Part shown: one piece after another, positions 18,479 through 27,310 of the stretch
Layout: every line of letters begins with the position of its first letter
Numbering within the stretch: position 1 is the stretch's first letter
Assembly: GCF_014646115.1 (NCBI RefSeq)
Contig: NZ_BMMV01000031.1
Location: 1-64,000 of the forward strand
Length of the DNA: 64,000 bases
DNA from: Streptomyces camponoticapitis
GTDB lineage: Bacteria > Actinomycetota > Actinomycetes > Streptomycetales > Streptomycetaceae
Reading direction: 5' to 3'
Made by a program: the position numbers and the translations under genes
Notes under the pieces: model-generated
What the model was told of the DNA's origin: nothing
Database searches by the model: none
What the model saw: the letters and a program-made list of their open reading frames with translations, nothing else

Positions 18479-20188
18479 CTACGACGGTCTGGTGGTCCCC
18501 GTGGAAGTGACAGGAAGAGTCAGCCGCGTGGAGTCGTGGTGGATGGTGTGGACGGCCGCATTGAGGCCGGTCCCGGTCGACAGGGGCTCGCCAGTGCCAA
18601 GATTTCGGGCGTACTGCGGATGAGCGCCACCCGAGAGCTGCAGCCTGAGACGGTGTCCCTTCAGCAATCGGTGAGCGCAGGGAGACAGCCGTGCGGTGAC
18701 GTGCTGGACCTGTCCGGCGTCCGCCGTGGGGTCGAGTCGGACGAGGACATCGGCGATGTTGTGTGAGCGGCCCTTTACGTCGACGTCGCAGATACGTACG
18801 AAGAGGTCGGCGTGAGGGTTGTCCAAACTCAAGGACACGTCGACGACAGGGAATCCTTCGAATTCGAGATCGGCAGTAAGGGGCAGAGTGGTGAAGGTCC
18901 GGACGTCCTGCCGCGCCTCCAAATCCGAGTTGTTCCGCACACCCGCATCGCCTGTCAGTCTCCGCCCGCCTACCGAGGGCGTGGGATCGCCGGGGTCATA
19001 GCTGAATGCCGACTCGCCTCCCGAGGGGACCGTCGCCGTCAACTGACCGGCACTGTTCGGATACCAGCTTGTCTCAGTGCAGGTCGGCGGCCATATCGGT
19101 GAGGTATGCCAGGTGTCGCTGCCGGTGACGAACGTGTGGACCGGCTGGGCACGTCGAGCCGGTCCATCATTACCGAGGTGCGTGTCCAGCCAGTCCAGGG
19201 CCTCGTTGTCAATGACGCCTGACCCCTTGGTGACGTGACCGGCGTGCGTCCACGGACCGAGCGTCAAAGCGACATCAACGCCCCTGGACCGCAGGGCTTC
19301 GTACTGCTCCACGGTCTGTCCGACGAAAACGTCCTGCCAGCCACCCACCAGTAGCGTCGGCGTCCGCACATGCTGCACGGCGCCGGTGTAGTTGTACGGG
19401 CGCCAGTACGGGTCGGTCAGGTCCGTGTGGTCCAGCCATTCCTGAAACCACGGGGCACGCTTGTCCAGGACGGACTCTGCCGCTCTTGCCAAGGGCAGAC
19501 CCGCGAACGACGCAACCAACCGGTTCGTAGACTGCTTGTTCCCCACGAGCTGCCGGAACAGGCTCGGCCTGTCCTCGAACGAGACACTGTTGACAGCGCT
19601 CCAGCCCAGCATGGCCTCCAGCGCAAACGAGCCGTTGTCCCAGATGACCCGACTGAAGTCGTGAGGTCCAGCGATCATTACACTCGCCCGGAGTTCGGGC
19701 GGGGGGTCGGCCAGCAGGGCCCATTGGGTGAAGGCCAGGTAGGACATGCCCAAAGTTGCCAATTTTCCGTTGAACCACGACTGTTCGCGCAACCACACGA
19801 TTGTGTCCTGGGCGTCCTCGGCTTCCCGCACCATGGGTTCAAAGGTGCCGGTGGAGTCCACCGTCCCGCGGACACTCTGGAGGATCACGTGATATCCCCG
19901 CGCCGCGAAAGTCCGGGCCCAGAGCGCATCGACCGGCAACCCTCGGCCGTACGGTGTGCGGATCAGAATCGTGGCGCTGTCGGAGCCCGAGACCACAGGA
20001 CTGTAGTGGTCACTCACCAGGACGAAGCCATCCCGAGTCGGCGTCCGCAAGCCACGCACGACGGCGTACTCGTTGCGTGGCGCGGGAAGCTTTCTTAGCC
20101 GCCGGAGGAGGCGATCGACTGCGCGGGCAGTGAGCCCGGGGGTTGCCTTCAAGATGAATACCTCGATTCGCGCTGGGCGCAGGCCCAT
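18479..20188 (-). CDS. CocE/NonD-type X-Pro dipeptidyl-peptidase-like hydrolase
   Basis: 569 residues, almost exactly the length of cocaine esterase-type enzymes. The N-terminal alpha/beta hydrolase domain begins after TRDGFVLVSDHYSPV and contains RTPYGRG, the oxyanion region LQSVRGTVDSTG, and the nucleophile elbow GMSYLAF. The likely acid lies in VGGWQDVFVGQTVEQY and the catalytic His in LGPWTHAGH. The last ~200 residues form the jelly-roll (galactose-binding-like) X-Pro C-terminal domain (LTGDAGVRNNSDLEARQDV onward). Such enzymes cleave esters or acyl-peptide bonds. The start is uncertain: only a weak ribosome site precedes the ATG at 20188. It lies 201 bp downstream of the aldehyde dehydrogenase gene on the same strand. 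Confidence 0.88.
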   Translation of the reverse strand: MGLRPARIEVFILKATPGLTARAVDRLLRRLRKLPAPRNEYAVVRGLRTPTRDGFVLVSDHYSPVVSGSDSATILIRTPYGRGLPVDALWARTFAARGYHVILQSVRGTVDSTGTFEPMVREAEDAQDTIVWLREQSWFNGKLATLGMSYLAFTQWALLADPPPELRASVMIAGPHDFSRVIWDNGSFALEAMLGWSAVNSVSFEDRPSLFRQLVGNKQSTNRLVASFAGLPLARAAESVLDKRAPWFQEWLDHTDLTDPYWRPYNYTGAVQHVRTPTLLVGGWQDVFVGQTVEQYEALRSRGVDVALTLGPWTHAGHVTKGSGVIDNEALDWLDTHLGNDGPARRAQPVHTFVTGSDTWHTSPIWPPTCTETSWYPNSAGQLTATVPSGGESAFSYDPGDPTPSVGGRRLTGDAGVRNNSDLEARQDVRTFTTLPLTADLEFEGFPVVDVSLSLDNPHADLFVRICDVDVKGRSHNIADVLVRLDPTADAGQVQHVTARLSPCAHRLLKGHRLRLQLSGGAHPQYARNLGTGEPLSTGTGLNAAVHTIHHDSTRLTLPVTSTGTTRPS

Positions 20189-20350
20189 CAGGGGTGATCG
20201 GCCTGCCGCAGCGATGCGTGACTCGGAAATGTACGAACTGCCCTGTGTGAACGGGACCGGAAGTCTCCTCGGACTGAGTCGACCGCCGATCGGAAGGGCC
20301 TGGGGTGGATATCTGATTGACCGTGGTACACGGAAACCGGCCCTGACGGT

Positions 20351-20393
20351 CTGAGCCCGGCCCGCCGGAGGGCGCCGTTGGCATGGGGCTCAG
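20351..20393. terminator. hairpin at the end of the aldehyde dehydrogenase gene
   Basis: CTGAGCCC (20351-20358) pairs with GGGCTCAG (20386-20393), with GC-rich sequence between that can extend the fold. It overlaps the stop codon of the minus-strand dehydrogenase gene and probably terminates it. Confidence 0.5.
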
Positions 20394-21823
20394 CGTTGGA
20401 TGGCCTTGGTCTCCAGGAACTCCTCCAGACCGAAGCGGCCGTATTCGCGTCCGTTGCCGGACTGCTTGTAGCCGCCGAAGGGAGCGAGCGGGTTGAACTG
20501 GCCACCGTTGATGTCGACCTGGCCAGTACGCATCCGCTTGGCGATGGCCAGGGCGTGCTCGGTCTCGCCGAACACGGCGCCGTTGAGGCCGTAGATCGTG
20601 CTGTTGGCGATCCATACGGCGTGGTCGTCATCGGTGTAAGGAATGACCGCGAGGACCGGGCCGAAGATCTCCTCCTGGGCGATGACGGAGTCCGGTTCGA
20701 CGTTGGCGAAGATGGTGGGCTTGACATAGGCACCGGTGGGAAGCCCCACGGGTCTGCCGGGACCGCCGACCACAAGGGTGGCCCCGTCGGCGACGCCCCG
20801 CTCGATATAGGCGGCCACGCGCGTGCGCTGCGCCTCGGAGGCCAGCGGGCCGAGCCGTGTGTTCTCGTCGGTGGGATCGCCCGTCGTGTACTCGCCGGCC
20901 GCTTCACGGAGCAGGTCGACCACCTGGTCGTGCAGCTCGGCCGGGACGAGCATGCGGGTGTAGGCGCCGCAGACCTGGCCGCTGTTGGTCCAGGCACTGG
21001 CAAGCCCGCGGGTGACCGCGTCCTTCAGATCCGCGTCGGGCAGGATGACGGCGGCGGACTTGCCCCCCAGTTCCAGTGCGACCCGCTTGACGGTCCCGGA
21101 CGCGACAGCGGCGACGCGCTTGCCGGCACTGGTGGAGCCGGTCAAGGACACCATGTCGATGGCCGGGTGACCGGCAAGCGCTTCACCGACGACTGGCCCG
21201 GTGCCGTGCACCACGTTGAACACCCCGGCGGGCAGACCGGCCTCGGCGGCGACCTCCGCGAAGATCCGTGCGGACAGCGGGGCGAGTTCGGACGGCTTGA
21301 GGACCACGGTGTTGCCGGCCAGCAGGGCCGGAACGACCTTGGTGACAACCTGCTGGAGCGGGAAGTTCCACGGAGTGATCGCCGCGACCACACCAATCGG
21401 CTCACGGAGGATCAACGAGTTCGCGATCTCCTCGCTCCACGGGAAGTCGCTCTCGACACTGGCGATGGCCTCCGTGGACATGATCGGCATCGCGGCCTGG
21501 CCCCAGCGGGCCAGGGAGATCGGGGCGCCCATCTCCGTGCTGATGGCGACGGCGATCTCCTCGCTGCGTGCTTTGAGGCCTGCGGCGATGGACCGCATGA
21601 CGGCGGCACGCTCGGCCGGGTCGGTGGCGGCCCACGCAGGGAACGCGGCGGTGGCCGCAACCACGGCGCGGTCGACATCGCCGGCCGTGCCTTCGGGGAC
21701 AGTCGCGATAACGGCGCCGGTGGCCGGGTTGACCACCTCGATCACGGGACCGTCGAAGGGAATCGCCCGGCCGTCGATCCAGTGGGCGGGAGCGGGAAAA
21801 CTGGGTTCACGGTTGCTGTTCAT
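20390..21823 (-). CDS. aldehyde dehydrogenase (NAD(P)+)
   Basis: 477 residues from the ATG at 21823, the normal size. Motifs of active ALDHs are intact: PWNFPL (oxyanion Asn region), KPSELAPLSA, the nucleotide loop SLTGSTSAGKRV, the general base Glu in ALELGGKSA, the catalytic Cys in NSGQVCGAYTRM, and EEIFGPVLAVI. It resembles broad-range ALDHs from detoxification and aromatic catabolism. It is divergent from an XRE-type regulator 282 bp away, and that gap is where both promoters must lie. The regulator is a good candidate for its controller. It could oxidise aldehydes from the decarboxylase at 15006..16655, by inference only. Confidence 0.93.
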   Translation of the reverse strand: MNSNREPSFPAPAHWIDGRAIPFDGPVIEVVNPATGAVIATVPEGTAGDVDRAVVAATAAFPAWAATDPAERAAVMRSIAAGLKARSEEIAVAISTEMGAPISLARWGQAAMPIMSTEAIASVESDFPWSEEIANSLILREPIGVVAAITPWNFPLQQVVTKVVPALLAGNTVVLKPSELAPLSARIFAEVAAEAGLPAGVFNVVHGTGPVVGEALAGHPAIDMVSLTGSTSAGKRVAAVASGTVKRVALELGGKSAAVILPDADLKDAVTRGLASAWTNSGQVCGAYTRMLVPAELHDQVVDLLREAAGEYTTGDPTDENTRLGPLASEAQRTRVAAYIERGVADGATLVVGGPGRPVGLPTGAYVKPTIFANVEPDSVIAQEEIFGPVLAVIPYTDDDHAVWIANSTIYGLNGAVFGETEHALAIAKRMRTGQVDINGGQFNPLAPFGGYKQSGNGREYGRFGLEEFLETKAIQR

Positions 21824-22105
21824 GGGATCAAGCCTCACAAGAACCAGTGAGCGCAGCCAGGGACAGCTAGTCCGGTGATCAAGGTCACTCACGATCACCG
21901 CAGTAATAAACGATCCAGGTCGCGTGTTACCGCGTCGGCGGTGCGTCAGCCACGGACAGACGGTCCCTGGCTGAGCCCCCTCATCAGCCTTCGCACTCTG
22001 TGAAGCTGGTGTACACCTGACCTGAGCGGCGCTTCTCGGGAGGCGAGCCCCCAGGGCCCCTCATCGAGGGCTGCCGCCGCTGCCTGTACGGAGAGGAGAG
22101 GGTGC

Positions 22106-22939
22106 ATGGACCGCGCAGAGCTTGCCGATTTCCTGCGCACGCGGCGCGAGGCGCTGCAACCCGAGGATGTCGGTCTGCCCCGCACCGGCCGCCGGCGTAC
22201 AGCTGGTTTGCGCCGTGAAGAGATCGCCGCCCTCAGCAGCATGTCGAGCGACTATTACAGCCGCATCGAGCAGCAGCGCGGGCCCCGCCCATCCGAACAG
22301 ATGCTCGCCGCCATCGCCCACGGGCTGCGCCTGTCCTTGGACGAACGTGATCACCTCTTCCGGCTCGGCGGCTACGCCACGCCCCTGCGCGTCTCCCGCT
22401 CCGACCACATCAACCCCGGCATGCTCGCGATTTTCCAGCGTATGGAAGACACCCCGGCGCAGATCATGAACCATCTCGGGGAGACTCTTGCGCAGAACCG
22501 GTTCTCCGCTCTCCTGATCGGAGATCAGACCCGGCACACAGGCATGGCCCGTGCCCTGGCCTACCGCTGGTTCACCGATCCCGCCGAACGGCAGCTTTTC
22601 CCCGCCGAGGACCACCCCGGCAACGGCCGGACCATCACCGCGCAGCTGCACGGCGCCCACACCCGCGACCCCGCCAACCCCCGCGTCTCCGCCCTCGTGG
22701 GGGCACTGCTCGAAAGCAGCGAGGAATTCGCCGAGATCTGGAACGAGCACCCCGTCATCGGCCCGTACTGCGCACCCAAGCGCATCAACCATCCCCAGGT
22801 CGGTTCCATGGAACTGCACGGGCAGAGTCTCATAGACCCCGACCAGTCCCAGATCCTCACGGTCTTCACAGCCAGCCCCGGCAGCGAGAGCCACAACAAA
22901 CTCCAGTTCCTCTCCGTTCTCGGCGGCCACCTCGTCTGA
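22106..22939 (+). CDS. XRE-family regulator with MmyB-like ligand domain
   Basis: 277 residues. The ATG at 22106 follows GAGAGGAGAGG, an excellent ribosome site. The N-terminus is the characteristic RTRREALQPEDVGLP segment, then GLRREEIAALSSMSSDYYSRIEQ, a Cro/CI helix-turn-helix of the MmyB type. The rest is the MmyB-like PAS-fold ligand domain (RALAYRWFTDPAERQLF, then LHGQSLIDPDQSQILTVFTA), known to bind fatty-acid-like ligands in relatives. It probably controls the divergent aldehyde dehydrogenase and perhaps the MDR reductase downstream (150 bp, same strand). Confidence 0.92.
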   Translation: MDRAELADFLRTRREALQPEDVGLPRTGRRRTAGLRREEIAALSSMSSDYYSRIEQQRGPRPSEQMLAAIAHGLRLSLDERDHLFRLGGYATPLRVSRSDHINPGMLAIFQRMEDTPAQIMNHLGETLAQNRFSALLIGDQTRHTGMARALAYRWFTDPAERQLFPAEDHPGNGRTITAQLHGAHTRDPANPRVSALVGALLESSEEFAEIWNEHPVIGPYCAPKRINHPQVGSMELHGQSLIDPDQSQILTVFTASPGSESHNKLQFLSVLGGHLV

Positions 22940-23089
22940 TCCTGCTTCCCGGAGGAACGCCCTCGGCGCTGGTGCGGGTGTACCCCCGGCTCGATGGACG
23001 GCGGCCTGCGGAGTTGACTCTCAGCTTTCCCGGCGGGGCCTCCAGGCTGACCTCCGCACCTCACTGACAAGACATAAGGGAGCTCACTC

Positions 23090-24073
23090 GTGCGCGCATT
23101 GATTCTGCAAGAGTTCGGTACTCCGCTGATCCTGAGCGAGATCGAGAAGCCCACCGCCGGCCCGGGGCAGGTGTTGGTCAAAGTCAAAGCCAGCGGCGTC
23201 AACCCTCTGGACACCAAGATCCGGGCCGGTGCTGCTGCCCACGCCAAGATCACGCTGCCCGCCGTCCTTGGCATGGATCTCGCCGGCGTGGTTGAGGAGC
23301 TCGGCGCGGGTGTCACCGGCCTCGCCCCCGGCGACGAGGTCTACGGCATGACCGGTGGCGTCGGTGACCTGCAGGGTTCGCTCGCCGAGTACGCGGCCGT
23401 CGACGCCCGCCTGCTCGCCCGCAAACCGACCTCACTCACCATGCGCGAGACCGCGGCCCTGCCCCTGGTCGTCATCACGGCCTGGGAGGGACTGGTCGAC
23501 CGGGCGCGGGTCCACGAGGGGCAGAAGGTGCTCATCCACGGCGGCGCCGGCGGTATCGGCCACGTGGCCGTTCAGATCGCCCGAGCCTATGGTGCCGAGG
23601 TCTTCGCCACCGCGTCACCCTCGCGACTGGATGTCGTCCAGGGCCTGGGGGCGACGCCGATCGACCACACCACCACCGCCGTTGAGGAGTACGTCACCAG
23701 ATACACCGCCGGCGAGGGCTTCGACGTCATCTTCGACACCGTCGGCGGGCCGGTACTCGACGCGTCCTTCGCAGCGGTACGCACCTACACCGGCCACGTC
23801 TTGAGCGCCTTGGGGTGGGGTACCCACAGCATCGCACCCCTCTCCTTCCGCGGAGCCACTTACTCCGGTGTCTTTACCCTCCTGCCCCTGTTGACCGGCC
23901 GCGGGCGGGAACACCATGGGGAGATCATGCGCGAGGCAGCCGCCCTCGCCGACGGAGGGGCACTCAAGCCTCTGATCGATCACCGGAGCTTCACCCTCGA
24001 CACCGTTGCCGACGCCTACGCGATCCTGGAGAACGGCAGCGCCCACGGCAGAATCGTGATTGACGTCGACTGA
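23090..24073 (+). CDS. NADP-dependent MDR oxidoreductase
   Basis: 327 residues from a GTG at 23090, preceded by AAGGGA. A quinone-oxidoreductase/zinc-free MDR protein: GroES-like N-terminus (MRALILQEFGTPL, KVKASGVNPLDTKIR, LGMDLAGVVEELG) and Rossmann motif IHGGAGGIGHVAVQIAR, with DVIFDTVGG later. The zinc-ligand residues are absent. It follows the XRE regulator gene by 150 bp on the same strand and converges on the PEBP-like gene. It is more distant from the two closely related MDR proteins in this window than they are from each other. Expected activity: NADPH-dependent reduction of a quinone or activated double bond. Confidence 0.92.
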   Translation: MRALILQEFGTPLILSEIEKPTAGPGQVLVKVKASGVNPLDTKIRAGAAAHAKITLPAVLGMDLAGVVEELGAGVTGLAPGDEVYGMTGGVGDLQGSLAEYAAVDARLLARKPTSLTMRETAALPLVVITAWEGLVDRARVHEGQKVLIHGGAGGIGHVAVQIARAYGAEVFATASPSRLDVVQGLGATPIDHTTTAVEEYVTRYTAGEGFDVIFDTVGGPVLDASFAAVRTYTGHVLSALGWGTHSIAPLSFRGATYSGVFTLLPLLTGRGREHHGEIMREAAALADGGALKPLIDHRSFTLDTVADAYAILENGSAHGRIVIDVD

Positions 24074-24095
24074 CGTCCACCGGCCGGCCGGCTAA

Positions 24096-24113
24096 CCCGA
24101 TCGTTCAATCGGG
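24096..24113. terminator. small hairpin between convergent genes
   Basis: CCCGAT-CGTTCA-ATCGGG, a 6-bp stem with a 6-base loop, directly preceded by a GGCCGGCCGG palindromic run. It lies between the convergent MDR reductase and PEBP-like genes and could act in both directions, though it is short. Confidence 0.4.
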
Positions 24114-24141
24114 GACGGCCCCGCTGCCTCTGACTGCTTTG

Positions 24142-24672
24142 TCAGCCTTCGACGGTGAACCCGGCTGTGATCACGGCTCGCGCGAGTGTATGGGCGGCGA
24201 GGTTGAATCCCAGGAGAGCCGGTCGTGCTGTTTTGTCCAGGTCCAGCGTGGGGACGTCAACGGCGTGTGCGGCGATGTAGTAGATGTGCTCGCCGCTGCC
24301 GGGCGGCGGGGCCGCGCCGAGGTAGCGCGGCATTCCCGCGTCGTTGTGGAGCTGCCACGCCTTGTCGGGTATGCCGGAGCCAGACGCATCGCCTGCCCCG
24401 GTCGGCAGTTCGTCGACAGAAGCGGGAATGTCGGCGACCGCCCAGTGCCAGAATCCGCTCCCGGTCGGTGCGGTGGGGTCGTACATGGTCACCGCGAAGC
24501 TCTTGGTCTCAGCCGGAAAGCCGGACCAACTGAGCTGCGGGGAGATGTCGGAACCCCCCGCACCGAGGATCCCACTCGCCTGGGGCAGCGGTATCTTCCC
24601 CCCGTCCTGGATGTCGTCGCTGGCCAGGGTGAAGGCGGGTACCTGGGCGATCAGGTCGTAGGGTGTTTTCAT
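24142..24672 (-). CDS. YbhB/YbcL-type PEBP (Raf kinase inhibitor-like) protein
   Basis: About 176 residues. An ATG at 24681 is possible, but AGGAGG touches it, while the ATG at 24672 (MKTPYDLIAQ) is spaced correctly. The PEBP fold is clear: DISPQLSWSGFPAETKSFAVTM, DPTAPTGSGFWHW with the conserved DPD/GxxxWH pocket residues, and YLGAAPPPGSGEHIYY matching the GPxPPxGxHRY pattern (with E-H-I-Y). Bacterial PEBP proteins bind small anionic ligands and their roles are poorly known. It is the third gene of a same-strand unit after the enolase-superfamily and Yellow-like genes (69-bp gap), so it may bind or handle a metabolite from them. Confidence 0.9.
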   Translation of the reverse strand: MKTPYDLIAQVPAFTLASDDIQDGGKIPLPQASGILGAGGSDISPQLSWSGFPAETKSFAVTMYDPTAPTGSGFWHWAVADIPASVDELPTGAGDASGSGIPDKAWQLHNDAGMPRYLGAAPPPGSGEHIYYIAAHAVDVPTLDLDKTARPALLGFNLAAHTLARAVITAGFTVEG

Positions 24673-24741
24673 CGCAGTCATTCCTCCTGCTCGGGCGAGC
24701 CTGCACGTCAGCGGCTCGGGGGATCAGCTCATTTCGCCGCC

Positions 24742-25830
24742 TCACGCCAGGCGTATGGGGCGTGCGCCGACGTGGACCCGGACGATCTGGTACGGGGGTA
24801 TGCGGTCGTCGACGTCGTTGTTGAACAGCGGTGTCCTGGGCAGCTGGTTCACGCTCACATAGAGGTAGCCGTCGGCCGCCAGGGCCAGCGTGTCCGGCCA
24901 CAGCAGAGCGGGGGCGTGCAGCAGCGTCGACCACGTACCGTCCGGGGCACGCTTGAGGACGGCGCTGTGTTCGTACGCCGTCGCGTAGACGTTGCCTGCC
25001 GTGTCCGACTCAAGCCCGTCGGAGCAGCCTTTGTCACCCAGGTCCACGACGGCCGCGGCCACCTGCTCGTCGCCGAGCGAGCGGTCGGTCAGGGCACTGG
25101 TCGGCACACTGTAGAGACGCCGGCCGGAAAGGGGGCAGTAGTACAGGAGAGAACCGTCCGCGCTGATCGCGATACCGTCGGCACCGACCGCGTAGTTCTC
25201 ACGGACCGTACCCTGAACGATCGCACGGAAGCCGTCCGTTGCCCTGGTGGAAGCGTTGCCTCGAAGCCGGCTCCAACTCCGTCCGGATCCGAGGTCGACC
25301 ACGATCAGTGCGCCCTCCGGCTGGGAGTCGGTGACGTAGGCGTATCCGCCCGTTCCGCGGGAGAGATCGAATCGCACGTCATTGAGGTAGGTCGTCGCGT
25401 TCAGTGCTTCGGCGTCCAGACGCACGATCCGGACGACCTGGTCCCTGGCGGGATCGACCTCGACGAGCTTCGGACCGTTCTCCACCCACGGCGCGAAGGA
25501 GTGGCTGCCCGTGTCGAGGAGCCACACATGTCCGGCGGGGTCGGTGATCACGCTCTGCACGGAGACAAGGCTGTCGGGGCTCCCGTTCGGAGCCCATGTG
25601 TTGATCTCGGCGTTGGGATAGGCGACAGCCTCACCGTTCACCACTTCGGCGACCGTGTAGGGGACGTCGTCACCCCATCGCGGGAAGGATACGAAGATCC
25701 GTCCCTCGTCGGTGACGGTGACCCCCGTCGGCATCAGGTCGCCGAACTCCGCCACCACCTCGTAGTCCGGTGCCACCCAACTCCCCAGGGGAGGAGGGAC
25801 ATGTGACGGAGCAACGGATTGAGTGGACAT
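24742..25830 (-). CDS. Yellow/major royal jelly protein-like beta-propeller
   Basis: 362 residues from the ATG at 25830, which follows AAGGAG. The text follows bacterial members of the MRJP/Yellow family (six-bladed propeller, related in fold to SMP-30 lactonases): PTGVTVTDEGRIFVSFPRW near the start, AEVVNGEAVAYPNAEIN, VWLLDTG, then TYLNDVRFD, YAYVTDS and GADGIAISADGSLLYYCPL. In insects Yellow proteins act in melanin and dopachrome metabolism; bacterial ones are mostly uncharacterised and may be lactonases. No signal peptide is seen, so it is probably cytoplasmic. It follows the enolase-superfamily gene by 58 bp. A sugar-acid lactonase-plus-dehydratase pairing is an attractive reading, but it is inference. 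Confidence 0.85.
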   Translation of the reverse strand: MSTQSVAPSHVPPPLGSWVAPDYEVVAEFGDLMPTGVTVTDEGRIFVSFPRWGDDVPYTVAEVVNGEAVAYPNAEINTWAPNGSPDSLVSVQSVITDPAGHVWLLDTGSHSFAPWVENGPKLVEVDPARDQVVRIVRLDAEALNATTYLNDVRFDLSRGTGGYAYVTDSQPEGALIVVDLGSGRSWSRLRGNASTRATDGFRAIVQGTVRENYAVGADGIAISADGSLLYYCPLSGRRLYSVPTSALTDRSLGDEQVAAAVVDLGDKGCSDGLESDTAGNVYATAYEHSAVLKRAPDGTWSTLLHAPALLWPDTLALAADGYLYVSVNQLPRTPLFNNDVDDRIPPYQIVRVHVGARPIRLA

Positions 25831-25888
25831 AGCCAACTCCTTCGTCTGTGAGCTTCGCGTGACGCCGTCCCGAGACCTGGAAGCGGCT

Positions 25889-27052
25889 TCAGGTGGCCAC
25901 GGTGTATTTCTTGACGGCCTTCTCGTCCCAGGTGACGCCGATACCGGGCCGGTTCGACGGGGTGACCGTTCCTTCGACGGGCAGACAGGGGTCCTCAAGT
26001 ACCGGGTGAGCCCAGTCGACCCACTCCAACCAGTGGGCGGTGGGCGTGACGCGCAGCAGGTGTGCCGCGATCTCCGGGTAGAGATGACTCGACAGCTGAG
26101 TGCCGGCCGCCGCGGCAAGACCGGACGCCTGGAGCCATCCGGACACTCCGCCGATGCGCATGAGGTCCGCCATCGCGTAGGGGACCGCTCCGCCCCGCAG
26201 ATAGGTGAAGAGGTCACGCGGGCCGTAGAAGTTCTCGCCCCACTGCAGGGGAGTCCTCACCTTGCCCGCCAGTCGGGCGTAGCCCTCAACGTTGTCGTAG
26301 GCGATGGGTTCCTCGAACCAGTAGAGACCCTGCTCGTCCAGTTCGTGACACCGCCGTACGGCGTCCCCGTATCCCAGTGCCTGGTTGAAGTCGACCATCA
26401 CGTTGATGTCCGTGCCGACACCGTCCCGCACCGCCTTCACAGCTGCCAGGTCTTTTCGCAGGTCGGGATCGCCGAGCCGGAGTTTCATCGCGCCGAAGCC
26501 GCCCTCGTCGCGGAGTTCGCGCGCCTCGGCGGCCAACGTATCGACCTTGTGCCGCCACAGCCCATTGCTGTTGTAGGTCGCCGTCGGCCCGATCGTCCCG
26601 CCGAGCAGGCTCACCAAGGGCAGACCCGCGGACTTCGCCAGGGCGTCCCAGAGCGCCATGTCCAGCGCCGACCTGGTGATCATCGAGAGGCCGGCGATTC
26701 CCACCACGTTGAGGTCCTTGCCGAACTCGGCGAAAGCGTCGGCGGGCGCGAGCGGCCGGCCTGCCCAGACATCGCTGAGATCGCGGAGCTCGGCCACGAT
26801 CGCGGGCATGGCCGACGCACGGTAGGGGGCGATGTAACTGCTTCCGACAACACCGTCACTGGTTTCCACATCCACCAGGACCAGGGGCCATTGGTCGAAT
26901 TCGCCTATCCCCGCCACGATGGGCCGGCGCAGGGGCACCACTACGGCTCGGCTCCGCACTGCTCGCAAGACAACCGGATCTGACTCCGTGAGAACGCCCG
27001 TTTCATTCTCCCGCCCGACCGCGCTCTCTGCTGGGCTGGTATCCGAATCCAT
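25889..27052 (-). CDS. enolase-superfamily enzyme (mandelate racemase/muconate lactonizing group)
   Basis: 387 residues from the ATG at 27052 (AAAGG upstream); an ATG six codons earlier (27070) is the alternative. The capping domain contains DVETSDGVVGSSY. The barrel carries the Lys motif in GAMKLRLG, metal ligands in VMVDFNQ (Asp), WFEEPI (Glu) and QWGENFY (Glu), and a late His in LSSHLYPEIAAHLL, which matches the mandelate-racemase-type His/Asp dyad. Such enzymes abstract an alpha proton from a carboxylate, giving racemisation, lactonisation or acid-sugar dehydration. It leads the unit that continues with the Yellow-like and PEBP-like genes and is divergent from an MDR reductase (27311..28318). 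Specificity cannot be read from motifs. Confidence 0.9.
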   Translation of the reverse strand: MDSDTSPAESAVGRENETGVLTESDPVVLRAVRSRAVVVPLRRPIVAGIGEFDQWPLVLVDVETSDGVVGSSYIAPYRASAMPAIVAELRDLSDVWAGRPLAPADAFAEFGKDLNVVGIAGLSMITRSALDMALWDALAKSAGLPLVSLLGGTIGPTATYNSNGLWRHKVDTLAAEARELRDEGGFGAMKLRLGDPDLRKDLAAVKAVRDGVGTDINVMVDFNQALGYGDAVRRCHELDEQGLYWFEEPIAYDNVEGYARLAGKVRTPLQWGENFYGPRDLFTYLRGGAVPYAMADLMRIGGVSGWLQASGLAAAAGTQLSSHLYPEIAAHLLRVTPTAHWLEWVDWAHPVLEDPCLPVEGTVTPSNRPGIGVTWDEKAVKKYTVAT

Positions 27053-27310
27053 GATCGTACAGCCTTTCATTCGATGACTGTCCGTAGCTCTTTGCATCGT
27101 CTTTCGCTCTGGGTAGCAACGAAGTGGCACACGACTACGTTTTAAGCGTAGGGGAGTTTTTCTCAACTTTATTGACCGCCTGTGCGGAGGTCTTGACCGG
27201 ACGTGCATTCCCGGAGCTTGTGCTGGATGCGACAACTAGTGTTTTAGGCAGGACCGACGCAACGGTGTGGCACCTCAGGCCGGATCGATCCGCCGCAAAG
27301 GAGAAAAGAA

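Noticed and set aside
24139..25806. 555-codon plus-strand frame across the PEBP-like and Yellow-like genes
   Set aside because: It has no domain and no ribosome site, and both minus-strand genes are clearly real.
27053..27310. Promoter with TTGACC at about 27172
   Set aside because: No matching -10 element at the right distance could be found, so it was not listed as a promoter.
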